The position numbers and the translations under genes were made by a program. Positions 44,635-51,123 of a stretch of 51,123 nucleotides of DNA are shown here, piece by piece. Each line of letters begins with the position of its first letter. The first letter of the stretch is position 1. A model generated the notes under the pieces. It ran no database searches. It saw only the letters and a program-made list of their open reading frames with translations, and had not been told where the DNA came from. Source of the stretch: Halobacteriales archaeon QS_8_69_26 (GTDB lineage Archaea; Halobacteriota; Halobacteria; Halobacteriales; SW-7-71-33); NCBI GenBank assembly GCA_003023195.1, contig PXRX01000021.1, positions 1 to 51,123 of the forward strand, written 5' to 3'.

Positions 44635-45558
44635 GTGGCCCGATCCGGCGACGGCGGGTCCTCCGGGAATGGCGACACGAACGTCGATCTCACCGGTGCG
44701 GTCGACCTCCACACCCACGTCGGCCCGTCGACCATCGACCGCCGGGTCGACGCCTACGAGTGCGCGGTCGAGGTGGCCGAGGCGGGGATGGCCGGCGTCG
44801 TCTTCAAGGAGCACTTCCTGCCGACGGCCTACGGCGTCCCGTTCGTGGACCGCCTGCTGGGCCGGGACGGCCACGACGTCGCGGCGATGGGGAGCGTCGT
44901 CTGTAACTACCCCGTCGGCGGGTTCAACCCCCACGCCGTCGCGACCGCCATCGACTACGGCGCCCGGGTCGTCTGGGGACCGACCATCGACGCCCGCCAC
45001 CACGCCCGGCAGACGGGGCAACTCGCCGCGTTCCTCGGGGCCGAGGCCGGCGAGGAGTACGCCGACGAGGAGGGGATCACCGCCCTGGACGACGACGGGA
45101 ACCTCCGGGACGAGGTCCGCCTGTGCGTCGAGAAGGTCGCGGCGGCCGACGCCCTCCTCTGTCTCGGCCACCTCTCGTTCCAGGAGACCCGCGAAGTCGT
45201 CGCGTACGCGGCCGACCGCGGCGCGGACGTCGTCGTCGACCACCCGACCTACGGCGTGACCGACCTGAATACGGACCAGCAACGGGAACTGGCCGCCCTC
45301 GGGGCGAAACTGAACTTTCCATTCGTCGCCATCAGCGACGCCCACGGCTGGACGACGCCCGCCGACCTGGCCGACGCCATCAGGGCGGTCGGGGTCGACC
45401 ACTGCGTCGTCTCCAGCGACGTGGGCCAGGTGGAGAACCCCTCCGTGCCCGAGGCGCTCCGGCGCCTCGGGGCGGCACTGCTGGCAGAGGGCTTCTCGGC
45501 CGCCGAGTTCGACCGGATGGTCCGGATCGTCCCCCGCGAACTAGTGGGGATCGACTGA
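44635..45558 (+). CDS. Metal-dependent hydrolase (DUF6282-like)
   Basis: A 307-residue TIM-barrel-like protein. Seen: the metal motif DLHTHVGPS (His-x-His), FKEHFLPT, CLGHLSFQETREV, VVDHPTYGV, AISDAHGWTTP and SSDVGQVENPSVPEAL at the end. Together these give the His and Asp ligands of the amidohydrolase/PHP-like fold. I recall the family name DUF6282. The GTG start at 44635 follows GAGGAGGGGTGA (Shine-Dalgarno-like) in the 3' end of the ligase gene. Coupling to an acyl-CoA ligase suggests a hydrolysis step (amide, lactone or ring) before or after CoA activation. Substrate unknown. Confidence 0.82.
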   Translation: MARSGDGGSSGNGDTNVDLTGAVDLHTHVGPSTIDRRVDAYECAVEVAEAGMAGVVFKEHFLPTAYGVPFVDRLLGRDGHDVAAMGSVVCNYPVGGFNPHAVATAIDYGARVVWGPTIDARHHARQTGQLAAFLGAEAGEEYADEEGITALDDDGNLRDEVRLCVEKVAAADALLCLGHLSFQETREVVAYAADRGADVVVDHPTYGVTDLNTDQQRELAALGAKLNFPFVAISDAHGWTTPADLADAIRAVGVDHCVVSSDVGQVENPSVPEALRRLGAALLAEGFSAAEFDRMVRIVPRELVGID

Positions 45559-45666
45559 GTCTCCGATCCCCTCCGGGGACCGGTGGGATCGACTGAGGCC
45601 TCGACGCTCCCCGCGAACTGGTGGGGATCGACTGAACGTCTCCGGTATCGGGCGGGATCGACCGAC
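45532..45666. repeat. Degenerate tandem copies of the hydrolase 3' end
   Basis: The end of the hydrolase gene (CCCGCGAACTAGTGGGGATCGACTGA minus its first bases, 45533-45558) recurs after the stop: GGTGGGATCGACTGA ends at 45597, GAACTGGTGGGGATCGACTGA ends at 45635 and a weaker GCGGGATCGACCGA ends near 45664. Period is about 38 bases. The copies include the stop codon, so they look like 3'-end duplications that now drift. Confidence 0.7.
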
Positions 45667-45746
45667 CGGGACGATCCCTCGCCCCCGGCGGGCTACAAAA
45701 GTATTTTTCAGCGATCACTTTTGCTCCTGCCGGCGGTCGGTCGAGT

Positions 45747-46012
45747 ATGCTCTACGCAGGGAGTGACGACGGCGTCTATCGGATCGCGGGCCTGGACGAC
45801 TCCGGCGGGACGGCGACCTCCACGAGGTGGACTCGCCGACGCCCGGGGAGCTCGCCATCGGCTGGTGCGTGGCCGACGGCGAGGTGGTCGCGGCCACCCA
45901 CCAGGGATCCCTGCTCGCCCGCCGGGACGGGCACTGGGAGGTGGCCGGGGAGGTTCCCGTTCCCGGCGAAGTCGGCGGCCGGTACCTCCCGCTGACGTGG
46001 GTCGAGGAGTGA
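45747..46012 (+). pseudogene. Beta-propeller gene reduced to its two ends
   Basis: ATG at 45747 begins MLYAGSDDGVYRIAGLDDSGG, the start of a haloarchaeal family of about 300-residue beta-propeller proteins (HVO_0234-like, from memory). After about 22 codons the frame is lost. A second frame, from about 45813, reads DLHEVDSPTPGELAIGWCVADGEVV ... GHWEVAGEVPVPGEV and ends at 46012, which resembles the C-terminal end of the same family. Most of the middle is gone, with a frameshift at the join. A promoter-like A+T stretch (TACAAAAGTATTTTTC, 45694-45709) remains upstream. Inference: an internal deletion inactivated the gene. Confidence 0.62.
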
Positions 46013-46164
46013 CCCGAGCGGGGTGACCTGGGTCGCGGATCGACTGCCCTGGACCGACGGGAAACGAGCGACGAGAAACGGGCTACGAGAATCGGCGTCG
46101 GGTCGGGCGTCCCCCGGCACGATGCGTCGCCGTTGGGGGACCCCCGCCGGTCGGGCGTGGGGAG

Positions 46165-46258
46165 GGTCGGTGCGTCAGCGGGAGAGGGCCGATGCGTCGG
46201 CGGTGAGGGTCGACGCGTCAGTGGAGTGTGCGTCGATGCGTCAGTCGCGGGGGACCGC
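46165..46258. repeat. Degenerate 22-base tandem repeat with core TGCGTC
   Basis: TGCGTC (or CGCGTC) occurs at 46171, 46193, 46214 and 46237, spaced 22, 21 and 23 bases, within units like GGTGCGTCAGCGGGAGAGG. One more copy is at 46123. It sits in the 248-base gap after the propeller relic. No coding frame is maintained. Confidence 0.6.
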
Positions 46259-46260
46259 GA

Positions 46261-46551
46261 TCAGTCCGCGGCGACGCCGTCCGGGGGTGTCGGGCCACCG
46301 CCACGGTCGTCGGTCGCGTCTCCGTCCGGTCGGACCTCGCCGTCGGTGACGGCCATCGCGACCGCGAAGGTCACCAGGACGGCGGCGGCCGTGAGCGTCG
46401 CCAGCGGCGCGACGTACGCGGCCACGACCACGGCCGGCACCAGCGTCGCGGCGACCAGACCACCGGTGGTCCGGGCGGGGGCGAGCCCCGGAACGTACGC
46501 GTCGAAGTCGGTCGTCGTGCGGTCCGTCGTGTCGAGAGTAGTCTGTCTCAT
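46261..46551 (-). CDS. Small two-helix membrane protein, unknown function
   Basis: A 96-residue protein. Seen: a polar N-terminus (RQTTLDTTDRTTTDFDAYVPGL), two membrane helices (about 29-49 and 51-68; GGLVAATLVPAVVVAAYVAPL and LTAAAVLVTFAVAMAVTDG) and a disordered acidic-proline tail. A TATA-like element (minus-strand TATATTTAT, 46580-46589) sits about 34 bases before the start at 46551. No recognised domain. The longer open frame to 46671 is not needed. Confidence 0.68.
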   Translation of the reverse strand: MRQTTLDTTDRTTTDFDAYVPGLAPARTTGGLVAATLVPAVVVAAYVAPLATLTAAAVLVTFAVAMAVTDGEVRPDGDATDDRGGGPTPPDGVAAD

Positions 46552-46920
46552 TGCGTTTGGATCCACGGGTGCCGTCCCCATAAATATAATCTGAAGGACA
46601 TTTCTGTAGGCGGTCTTACTGAAGATCGTTTCACGAGACGACCCCACGTGGTGGGTGGTGATCGGTATCACGACCGAGAGCGGTTACGGGCGGTGAAAAC
46701 GGGAGGATCCGTGGGAGAGTGAAACACCCCGGGCGGTCGACGAGCGACGGTGCCAGTGACCCACGAGGATCCGGTCCTGACTGCACTGTTGTCGGGGATC
46801 TTACTATCGAATCCGGGCCGAGAACGCGAGTTCGTCCGGTCGGCCGATCCGGGGAGGGGATCGAGAAGAACAGTCCGGGGGGATCGAGACGGACGGTCGT
46901 TCGGGCGGTTCGACTGCGGG
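46552..46920. other. Gap between a small membrane protein and heme A synthase
   Basis: 369 bases without a convincing gene. The first 40 bases hold the promoter of the small membrane protein (CATAAATATAAT at 46580-46591). The remainder shows weak arginine-rich open frames only. No repeat or RNA gene recognised. Confidence 0.55.
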
Positions 46921-47445
46921 TCAGTCGCCCCGGCCGGCCCGGGGGCCGGGACCGGCCGCGTCGACGGACTCCACGTCCGCCTCCGTCTCGGCCTCGGCCG
47001 CGCGACTACTGGCCTCGAAGGCCCACAGGGTGCCGGCCAGCAGCGATCCGAATATCAGCATCGCGACCCCGTGGTGGGCGGTCTGGACGACGGGGGTGTA
47101 CTGGATGACCGTCGCCCCGCCGAGCAACACCTGCAGGGGCGTCGCGACCAGGGCCAGGACGCCGGCGCCGCGGATCCGCGTCTCGTCGTAGCTCCGCCAG
47201 AGCGCGACGGCGGTCCCGAGGATGGCGAAGCCGGCGATCATCGCCACGAACCGGTGGAACCACTCGATGAACGAGGGGATGGTCTGCGGGAGCAACCCGC
47301 CGTCACAGGCCGGCCACTGCCCCGAACAGGCCAGTCCCGCGCCCGTCGCGGCGGTGTAGACCCCCAGCAGGATCAGCAGGAAGGTCAGGAACGTCGTGGC
47401 GGCCGCCAGGTGCCTGGCGCCGAACCGCCGCGTCGCTCGTGTCAT
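46921..47445 (-). CDS. ctaA: Heme A synthase, half-size archaeal form
   Basis: Converts heme O to heme A for cytochrome oxidases. Seen: 174 residues with four membrane helices, GVYTAATGAGLACSGQWPACDGG with Cys40 and Cys47, IEWFHRFVAMIAGF (His64) and VVQTAHHGVAMLIFG (His124/125). Known: bacterial CtaA has two homologous four-helix halves, whereas archaeal forms can be one half only, about 150-170 residues, and this gene has that size. The C-terminal tail is acidic and disordered. No oxidase gene is adjacent in the window. Confidence 0.9.
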   Translation of the reverse strand: MTRATRRFGARHLAAATTFLTFLLILLGVYTAATGAGLACSGQWPACDGGLLPQTIPSFIEWFHRFVAMIAGFAILGTAVALWRSYDETRIRGAGVLALVATPLQVLLGGATVIQYTPVVQTAHHGVAMLIFGSLLAGTLWAFEASSRAAEAETEADVESVDAAGPGPRAGRGD

Positions 47446-47554
47446 GGTCGGATCTCGGGTACCTCCACACTTATGTCGTGCGTTTCCGGGTTCCGTCGCC
47501 GTTGTCCCGAACTGGTTCGGTCGTCCGGCGGGACTCCCGGTCCACGCCGACCGG

Positions 47555-49057
47555 TCAGTTCCCGCCCGCCAGCGTCGGGGATCCCTCGCCGAACTGGATG
47601 GAGGCGTTCTTGAGGCGGGTGTGGTCGAGCAACTCGCCGAGGCTCTCCTTCTTGCCGATGCCGCTCTCCTTGTAGCCGCCGAAGGGTGCGCCGATGTAGT
47701 GGCGGCCGTGCTGGTTCACCCAGACGTACCCCGCCTCCAGGTCGTCGATCGCCCGGTGGGCGGTGTTGAGGTCGTTCGTCCAGACGCTCGCCGTGAGGCC
47801 GTACCGGAGGTCGTTCGCGATGGCGACCATCTCGTCGTAGTCCGACCAGGGGATGACCGAGAGGACGGGGCCGAACGTCTCCTCGCGGGCGATGGTCATC
47901 GAGGGGTCGGCCTCGAACACCGTCGGTTCGTGGAAGTGGCCGGCCCCGTGGTCGACGGGGTCGCCGCCGGCCAGCACCTCGGCGCCCTCCTCCCTGGCCC
48001 CCTCGACGTACTCCCGGACCTTCTCGTACTGTGGCTCCGAGACGATCGAACCCATCGTGTTCGACTCGTCGAAGGGGTCGCCGATGGTCACCGACTCGAC
48101 GCGGTCGGCGATGGCCGGCACCACGTCGTCGTAGGCGTCCTCGTGGACCAGCAGGCGGGTGCCCGAGCCACAGGACTGGCCCTCCCAGGGCAGGGCCATC
48201 GCCCCTTCCAGGCCCTCGACGACGGCGTCCATGCTGGCGTCCGGGAACACCACGAACGGGTTCTTGCCGCCGAGTTCCAGCAACACCGGCGTCAGGTTCT
48301 CGGCGGCCCCGCGCATGATGGCCTTCCCCGTCGACGGGCCGCCGACCATCGACACCAGGCCGGTGCCCTCGTGGCCGACGAGTTCCGCGCCCGTCTCCCC
48401 GAAGCCAGTCACGACGTTGATCAGGCCGTCGGGGAACCCGTCGAACTCGGCCGCCAGGCGGCCGACGTACAGCGCCGACAGCGGCGTGAACTCCGAGGGC
48501 TTGATCACCACCCCGTTGCCGGCGACGACCGCCGGCGCGATCTTCTCCGCGACGAACATGTTGGGGTGGTTGAACGGAACGATCCCGGCGACGGCGCCGT
48601 ACGGCTCCCGGAGGGTGAAGTCGTGGACCCCGTCACCCGCGGGGATCGACTCGCCCTTCAGTTCGGGGGCGATCCCGGCGAAGTACCGGAGGTTGTCCGC
48701 GCCCTTCCCCACGTCGAACTTCATCCGGGAGATGCTCGACCCGTTGTCGGCCACGTCGAGGTTCGTCAACTCGTCGGCGTGGGCCTCCAGGAGGTCGGCG
48801 AACGCTCGCACCCGCTCCCGTCGCTCGAAGACGTCGTAGGTGTGCCACTCCTCGCTGGCCTCGCGGGCCGCCCGGGCCGCCCGGTCGACGTGGTCGGCGG
48901 TCGCGACCGGTACCTCCGCCAGCACCTCGCCCGTCGGCGGCGACTCCGTCTCGAAGGTCTCCCCGCCCGTGACGAACTCCCCGCCGACGTACATCCGGTC
49001 CTCGATCTCGAGGCGGACCCGCCGGCCGGAGAGGGTCTCGATCTCCCGTTCGTGCAT
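47555..49057 (-). CDS. Aldehyde dehydrogenase
   Basis: NAD(P)-dependent oxidation of an aldehyde to a carboxylic acid. Seen: 500 residues; YGAVAGIVPFNHPNMFVAEKIAPAVVAGN with the oxyanion Asn163, the SMVGGPSTGKAIM nucleotide region, the general base Glu261 in LLELGGKNPF, the nucleophile Cys296 in GQSCGSGTRLLV, and EETFGPVLSVIPW with the NAD-ribose Glu. All catalytic residues are intact. The start at 49057 lies about 28 bases after a TATA box, so the mRNA is probably leaderless; a GTG at 49072 is the alternative. Substrate unknown; the acyl-CoA ligases nearby suit its acid products. Confidence 0.93.
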   Translation of the reverse strand: MHEREIETLSGRRVRLEIEDRMYVGGEFVTGGETFETESPPTGEVLAEVPVATADHVDRAARAAREASEEWHTYDVFERRERVRAFADLLEAHADELTNLDVADNGSSISRMKFDVGKGADNLRYFAGIAPELKGESIPAGDGVHDFTLREPYGAVAGIVPFNHPNMFVAEKIAPAVVAGNGVVIKPSEFTPLSALYVGRLAAEFDGFPDGLINVVTGFGETGAELVGHEGTGLVSMVGGPSTGKAIMRGAAENLTPVLLELGGKNPFVVFPDASMDAVVEGLEGAMALPWEGQSCGSGTRLLVHEDAYDDVVPAIADRVESVTIGDPFDESNTMGSIVSEPQYEKVREYVEGAREEGAEVLAGGDPVDHGAGHFHEPTVFEADPSMTIAREETFGPVLSVIPWSDYDEMVAIANDLRYGLTASVWTNDLNTAHRAIDDLEAGYVWVNQHGRHYIGAPFGGYKESGIGKKESLGELLDHTRLKNASIQFGEGSPTLAGGN

Positions 49058-49081
49058 GGGTGGATCCTGCACGCCGACGGC

Positions 49082-49087
49082 ATATAC
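49082..49087 (-). promoter_or_regulatory. TATA box of the aldehyde dehydrogenase gene
   Basis: The minus strand reads GTATAT, centred about 28 bases before the ATG at 49057. This supports a leaderless start there. Confidence 0.6.
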
Positions 49088-49199
49088 CGGTTTTCCCGGA
49101 ACGGGGATCGACGAAATAGGGGATCGGGAGCAATCTCGGTGCGGCGACGGGAACGGTCCGCTGGTGTGTCCACTGACGATTTCAGCATATCCGTCTCGA

Positions 49200-49249
49200 T
49201 TACAGTAAATCTACTGTAAGACGGGATCGTTTACAGTAATATTACTGTA
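49200..49249. promoter_or_regulatory. Two TTACAGTA palindromes 31 bases apart
   Basis: TTACAGTA AATC TACTGTAA at 49200-49219 (8-base arms, 4-base centre) and TACAGTAATATTACTGTA at 49232-49249 (an 18-base perfect palindrome). Centre-to-centre spacing of 31 bases is three helical turns, as for a paired operator. They lie 13 bases before the truncated methyltransferase. The same half-site is repeated at 5541-5561. Confidence 0.6.
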
Positions 49250-49261
49250 TCATCTCACAGT

Positions 49262-49843
49262 CCGATTGAGCACGGACGACACCGGGTCGTTCCGCTCCGT
49301 GCGACCATCCAAGAACGGTGCCAGGCGGTCGGCTTCGACAACCTCGCGCCGATCATCTGGTACAAGATCGGCAACGCTTCGCTCGAGTCCGGTGGCAACG
49401 CCCGCTTCCTTGGCAAACCCTACGAGCCGGGGGCAGTCATCAAGAACGACATCGAGTACATTCTGCTGTTCCGGAAGCCGGGGAGCTACCGGTCGCCGTC
49501 CACGGCCGAACGGATCCTTTCGACCATCGAAGCCGACCAGCACCAGCAGTTCTTCCGCCAGCTCTGGGACGACATCAGGGGTGCCCCCCGGGACGACCAT
49601 CCCGCGCCGTTCCCGGCCGACCTGGCCGAGCGGCTGGTCCGAATGTTCTCGTTCGCCGGCGACACCGTGCTCGACCCGTTCGCGGGAACCGGCTCGACGG
49701 CAGTCGGTGCGTCCCGGGTGGGACGGAACTCGATTAGCGTCGAACTCGAACCGGAATACCTCGACATTGCCGAGGAACGGATCAAGGAGGAGCGTGGCAC
49801 GCTGACCAACTACGAGAACCTCACTGTCGAGGTCACTCGCTAA
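49262..49843 (+). pseudogene. DNA methyltransferase, 5'-truncated
   Basis: A continuous frame of 193 codons without a credible start. Seen: EHGRHRVVPLRATIQERCQAVGFDNLAPIIWYKIGNASLESGG, DIEYILLFRKPG, and the SAM-binding end DTVLDPFAGTGSTAVGASRVGRNSISVELEPEYLDIAEERI. This is the C-terminal part of a beta-class N4-cytosine/N6-adenine methyltransferase. The N-terminal catalytic motif (DPPY/SPPY) is missing: the frame is closed by TAA at 49217-49219, within the palindromes, and the first in-frame ATG is at 49643. So it is probably inactive. No restriction endonuclease gene is adjacent. Confidence 0.8.
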
Positions 49844-49983
49844 ACGATCCCGTTCCCTGTCGAGTGATCCGTGAGCCGAAACGTCTATTCCGTCGATAGG
49901 GCCGTGTTGAAACCCTCAACCAGTGATAGGTTTCATCAGTCGTGCTGAATACAGGGCGCGAATCTCGCATGTCGGCCCGTACT

Positions 49984-49990
49984 TCTATAC
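49984..49990 (+). promoter_or_regulatory. TATA-like element of the CPBP-like gene
   Basis: TCTATAC lies about 27 bases before the ATG at 50014, which supports that start over the upstream ATGs at 49942 and 49969. Confidence 0.5.
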
Positions 49991-50013
49991 GAGTTGTTGG
50001 CATATCGAGTGAT

Positions 50014-50961
50014 ATGTCGGGAGGAAAAGTGACAAATCGCGTGCGAGCGGTTTTGTGGGGAGCGGACGAGCAGCGGCTCCGGGCCACCTGGCGGTTCCTG
50101 CTGGCCTGGCCGCTTCTCCCGATCGTCGGCGTGCTGGTCGGGCTGGTGATGCCGGTACTCGGCGTGTCGGGCATGATTCCCGGAGGGCCACTCCAGGGCG
50201 TTATCTTCCTCGGGTTGCTGGTGGTGTGGGCACGGCTCGTTGACCGGCGACCCGTCTCGGACTACGGGGTGTCGGCCACGCGCTCGTGGCTGGTGAACCT
50301 ATTTATCGGGTTTACCGTTGTCCTCGCAGTCTGGAGTAGCTGGCACGCACTCGCTGCGTCGCTGGGCTGGACACGCATCGAACTCTCGCTGACGGCCCCT
50401 CGCGGGTCCATCCTGGTTGGCCTCGTTGGAACGATGGTGTCGCTGGCGATCAACTCGCTGGTTCAGGATCTGGTGTTTTTCGCCATCGTCCTCCAGAGTG
50501 CGGCCGAGGGTTTCCGGAGCCGCGGGCTGGACCCTCGCCGGGCAGTTATCGGGGGCTGGCTCGTCGGCATCCTGTTTTTCACGGTGATTCACGGAATGCC
50601 GGGCCTAGTGGACGTCCTGGCCCACGCCGTGGGTGGCGCCGTCTTCAGGGCGCTGTATGTCCACACCGACAACTTGGCGCTGACTGTCGGCGTTCACTGG
50701 GGAAGCAGCTGGGCGGCAGGGAATCTCTTCGCGGGATCGGCGATGGCAACGCAGTTCCCGTCGCTGTTCGAAGTGACAACGCTTCAGCAGGGGATCTGTG
50801 GGCTCTGGGTTTCGATTCCGCTGTACCTGGTGACCTATCTGGTGCTGGCGGGGTGGATCCGGTGGCGTCGAGGTGACCTGACCATCGAGACGGACGTTTC
50901 GGAGTGGGTCAAACGCGAAGGAGAGATGGTCGGAACCGACGGCAGGCCGGTGGAGAGCTGA
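50014..50961 (+). CDS. CPBP/CAAX-protease-like membrane protein, active site altered
   Basis: A 315-residue protein with about eight membrane helices. Its layout resembles CPBP (Abi) intramembrane metalloproteases: the first motif region reads VQDLVFFAIVLQSAAEGFRSRG where active members have EExxxR, so both Glu and Arg are replaced (QD...F). The second motif FFTVIHG (FxxxH) is kept, and the third region reads LTVGVHWGSSW. Known: the Glu and His residues bind the metal. I infer a scaffold or an inactive relative. Codon use and the flanking relics suggest acquired DNA. Start 50014 by promoter spacing. Confidence 0.62.
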   Translation: MSGGKVTNRVRAVLWGADEQRLRATWRFLLAWPLLPIVGVLVGLVMPVLGVSGMIPGGPLQGVIFLGLLVVWARLVDRRPVSDYGVSATRSWLVNLFIGFTVVLAVWSSWHALAASLGWTRIELSLTAPRGSILVGLVGTMVSLAINSLVQDLVFFAIVLQSAAEGFRSRGLDPRRAVIGGWLVGILFFTVIHGMPGLVDVLAHAVGGAVFRALYVHTDNLALTVGVHWGSSWAAGNLFAGSAMATQFPSLFEVTTLQQGICGLWVSIPLYLVTYLVLAGWIRWRRGDLTIETDVSEWVKREGEMVGTDGRPVES

Positions 50962-51015
50962 ACCGACGAGTTCCTGAATCGAACAGTCTGCTCTATCCAC
51001 GCTTTGTACTGATCG

Positions 51016-51123
51016 TTAGAGGGCTCGGTCGATATTGTGGACGAGGCACGTAAGGACGAGTTCACGAAACTGCTTCCACCAGCGTCGTGATCGGACGAAC
51101 GCACCGTATTTCCGCTTGAGCGT
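51016..51123 (-). mobile_element. IS5-type transposase, C-terminal part
   Basis: The window ends inside a transposase gene. The visible 35 codons (reverse strand) read KRKYGAFVRSRRWWKQFRE then LVLTCLVHNIDRAL and a stop. This end is typical of haloarchaeal IS5-family (ISH1-like group) DDE transposases. The catalytic part and the outer end of the element lie outside the window. The inner terminal repeat should be in about 50962-51015, but I cannot identify it with confidence. Confidence 0.8.

Noticed and set aside
46165..46258. CRISPR array
   Set aside because: Units are about 22 bases and directly adjoining, with no unique spacers; no cas genes in the window.
49200..49249. LexA (SOS) boxes
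   Set aside because: The arms TACAGTA...TACTGTA are in the opposite orientation to the E. coli SOS box, and haloarchaea lack LexA.

Overview
The window is from an extremely halophilic archaeon (class Halobacteria). Evidence: very high G+C, strongly acidic proteins, many twin-arginine (Tat) signal peptides with lipoboxes, the archaeal DNA polymerase D small subunit, an archaeal A-type (V-type-like) ATP synthase operon, and many genes whose ATG lies 25-30 bases after a TATA-like element, as expected for leaderless haloarchaeal transcripts. The species cannot be named from sequence alone.

Layout. 1-500: the end of an unidentified gene and a small membrane protein. 637-7435: housekeeping and envelope genes (signal peptidase I, polymerase D small subunit, a GNAT-like protein, a Tat-exported PQQ-type beta-propeller lipoprotein, a KaiC/RecA-like protein with a zinc-binding N-terminus, a small zinc-ribbon protein), with fragments of decayed Tat-exported genes between them. 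8326-21170: the ATP synthase locus, all on the minus strand. atpH-I-K-E-C-F-A-B is one run. atpD follows only after an interruption of about 4 kb that holds a halolysin-type protease, a divergent secreted protein and a glycerophosphodiesterase. 21265-25315: a quinone-methyltransferase-like gene, then a surface cluster of type IV pilin-like protein, secreted coiled-coil protein and membrane-bound winged-helix regulator. 25499-31373: electron transfer flavoprotein (etfBA), a CNNM/HlyC membrane protein with an acidic repeat tail, a minisatellite, an unusual polyprenyl synthase and a DUF373 membrane protein. 31541-36141: a hydantoinase/oxoprolinase pair (hyuA-hyuB) and two small proteins. 36314-49057: a metabolic region with two MFS transporters, a short-chain dehydrogenase, an ADP-forming acyl-CoA synthetase, an AMP-forming acyl-CoA ligase coupled to a metal-dependent hydrolase, a half-size heme A synthase and an aldehyde dehydrogenase. 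49200-51123: an accessory edge with palindromic operator-like sites, a 5'-truncated DNA methyltransferase, a CPBP-like membrane protein with a broken active site, and the end of an IS5-type transposase.

How the genes fit together. The ATP synthase, ETF and heme A synthase genes indicate aerobic energy metabolism. The acyl-CoA ligases, aldehyde dehydrogenase, hydantoinase pair and MFS carriers suggest use of organic acids or amides, with substrates that cannot be read from sequence. No rRNA, tRNA, CRISPR array or replication origin was recognised.

The most unusual features are gene fossils and shared regulatory words: (i) three orphan or broken Tat signal-peptide starts at 5464, 7627 and 8232, two of them joined by an apparent deletion; (ii) a beta-propeller gene reduced to its two ends; (iii) a TTACAGTA half-site that recurs as two palindromes near 49200-49249 and as direct repeats at 5541-5561; (iv) a KaiC-like protein and a CPBP-like protein that lack key active-site residues. 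I did not find a clear new defence or mobile system.
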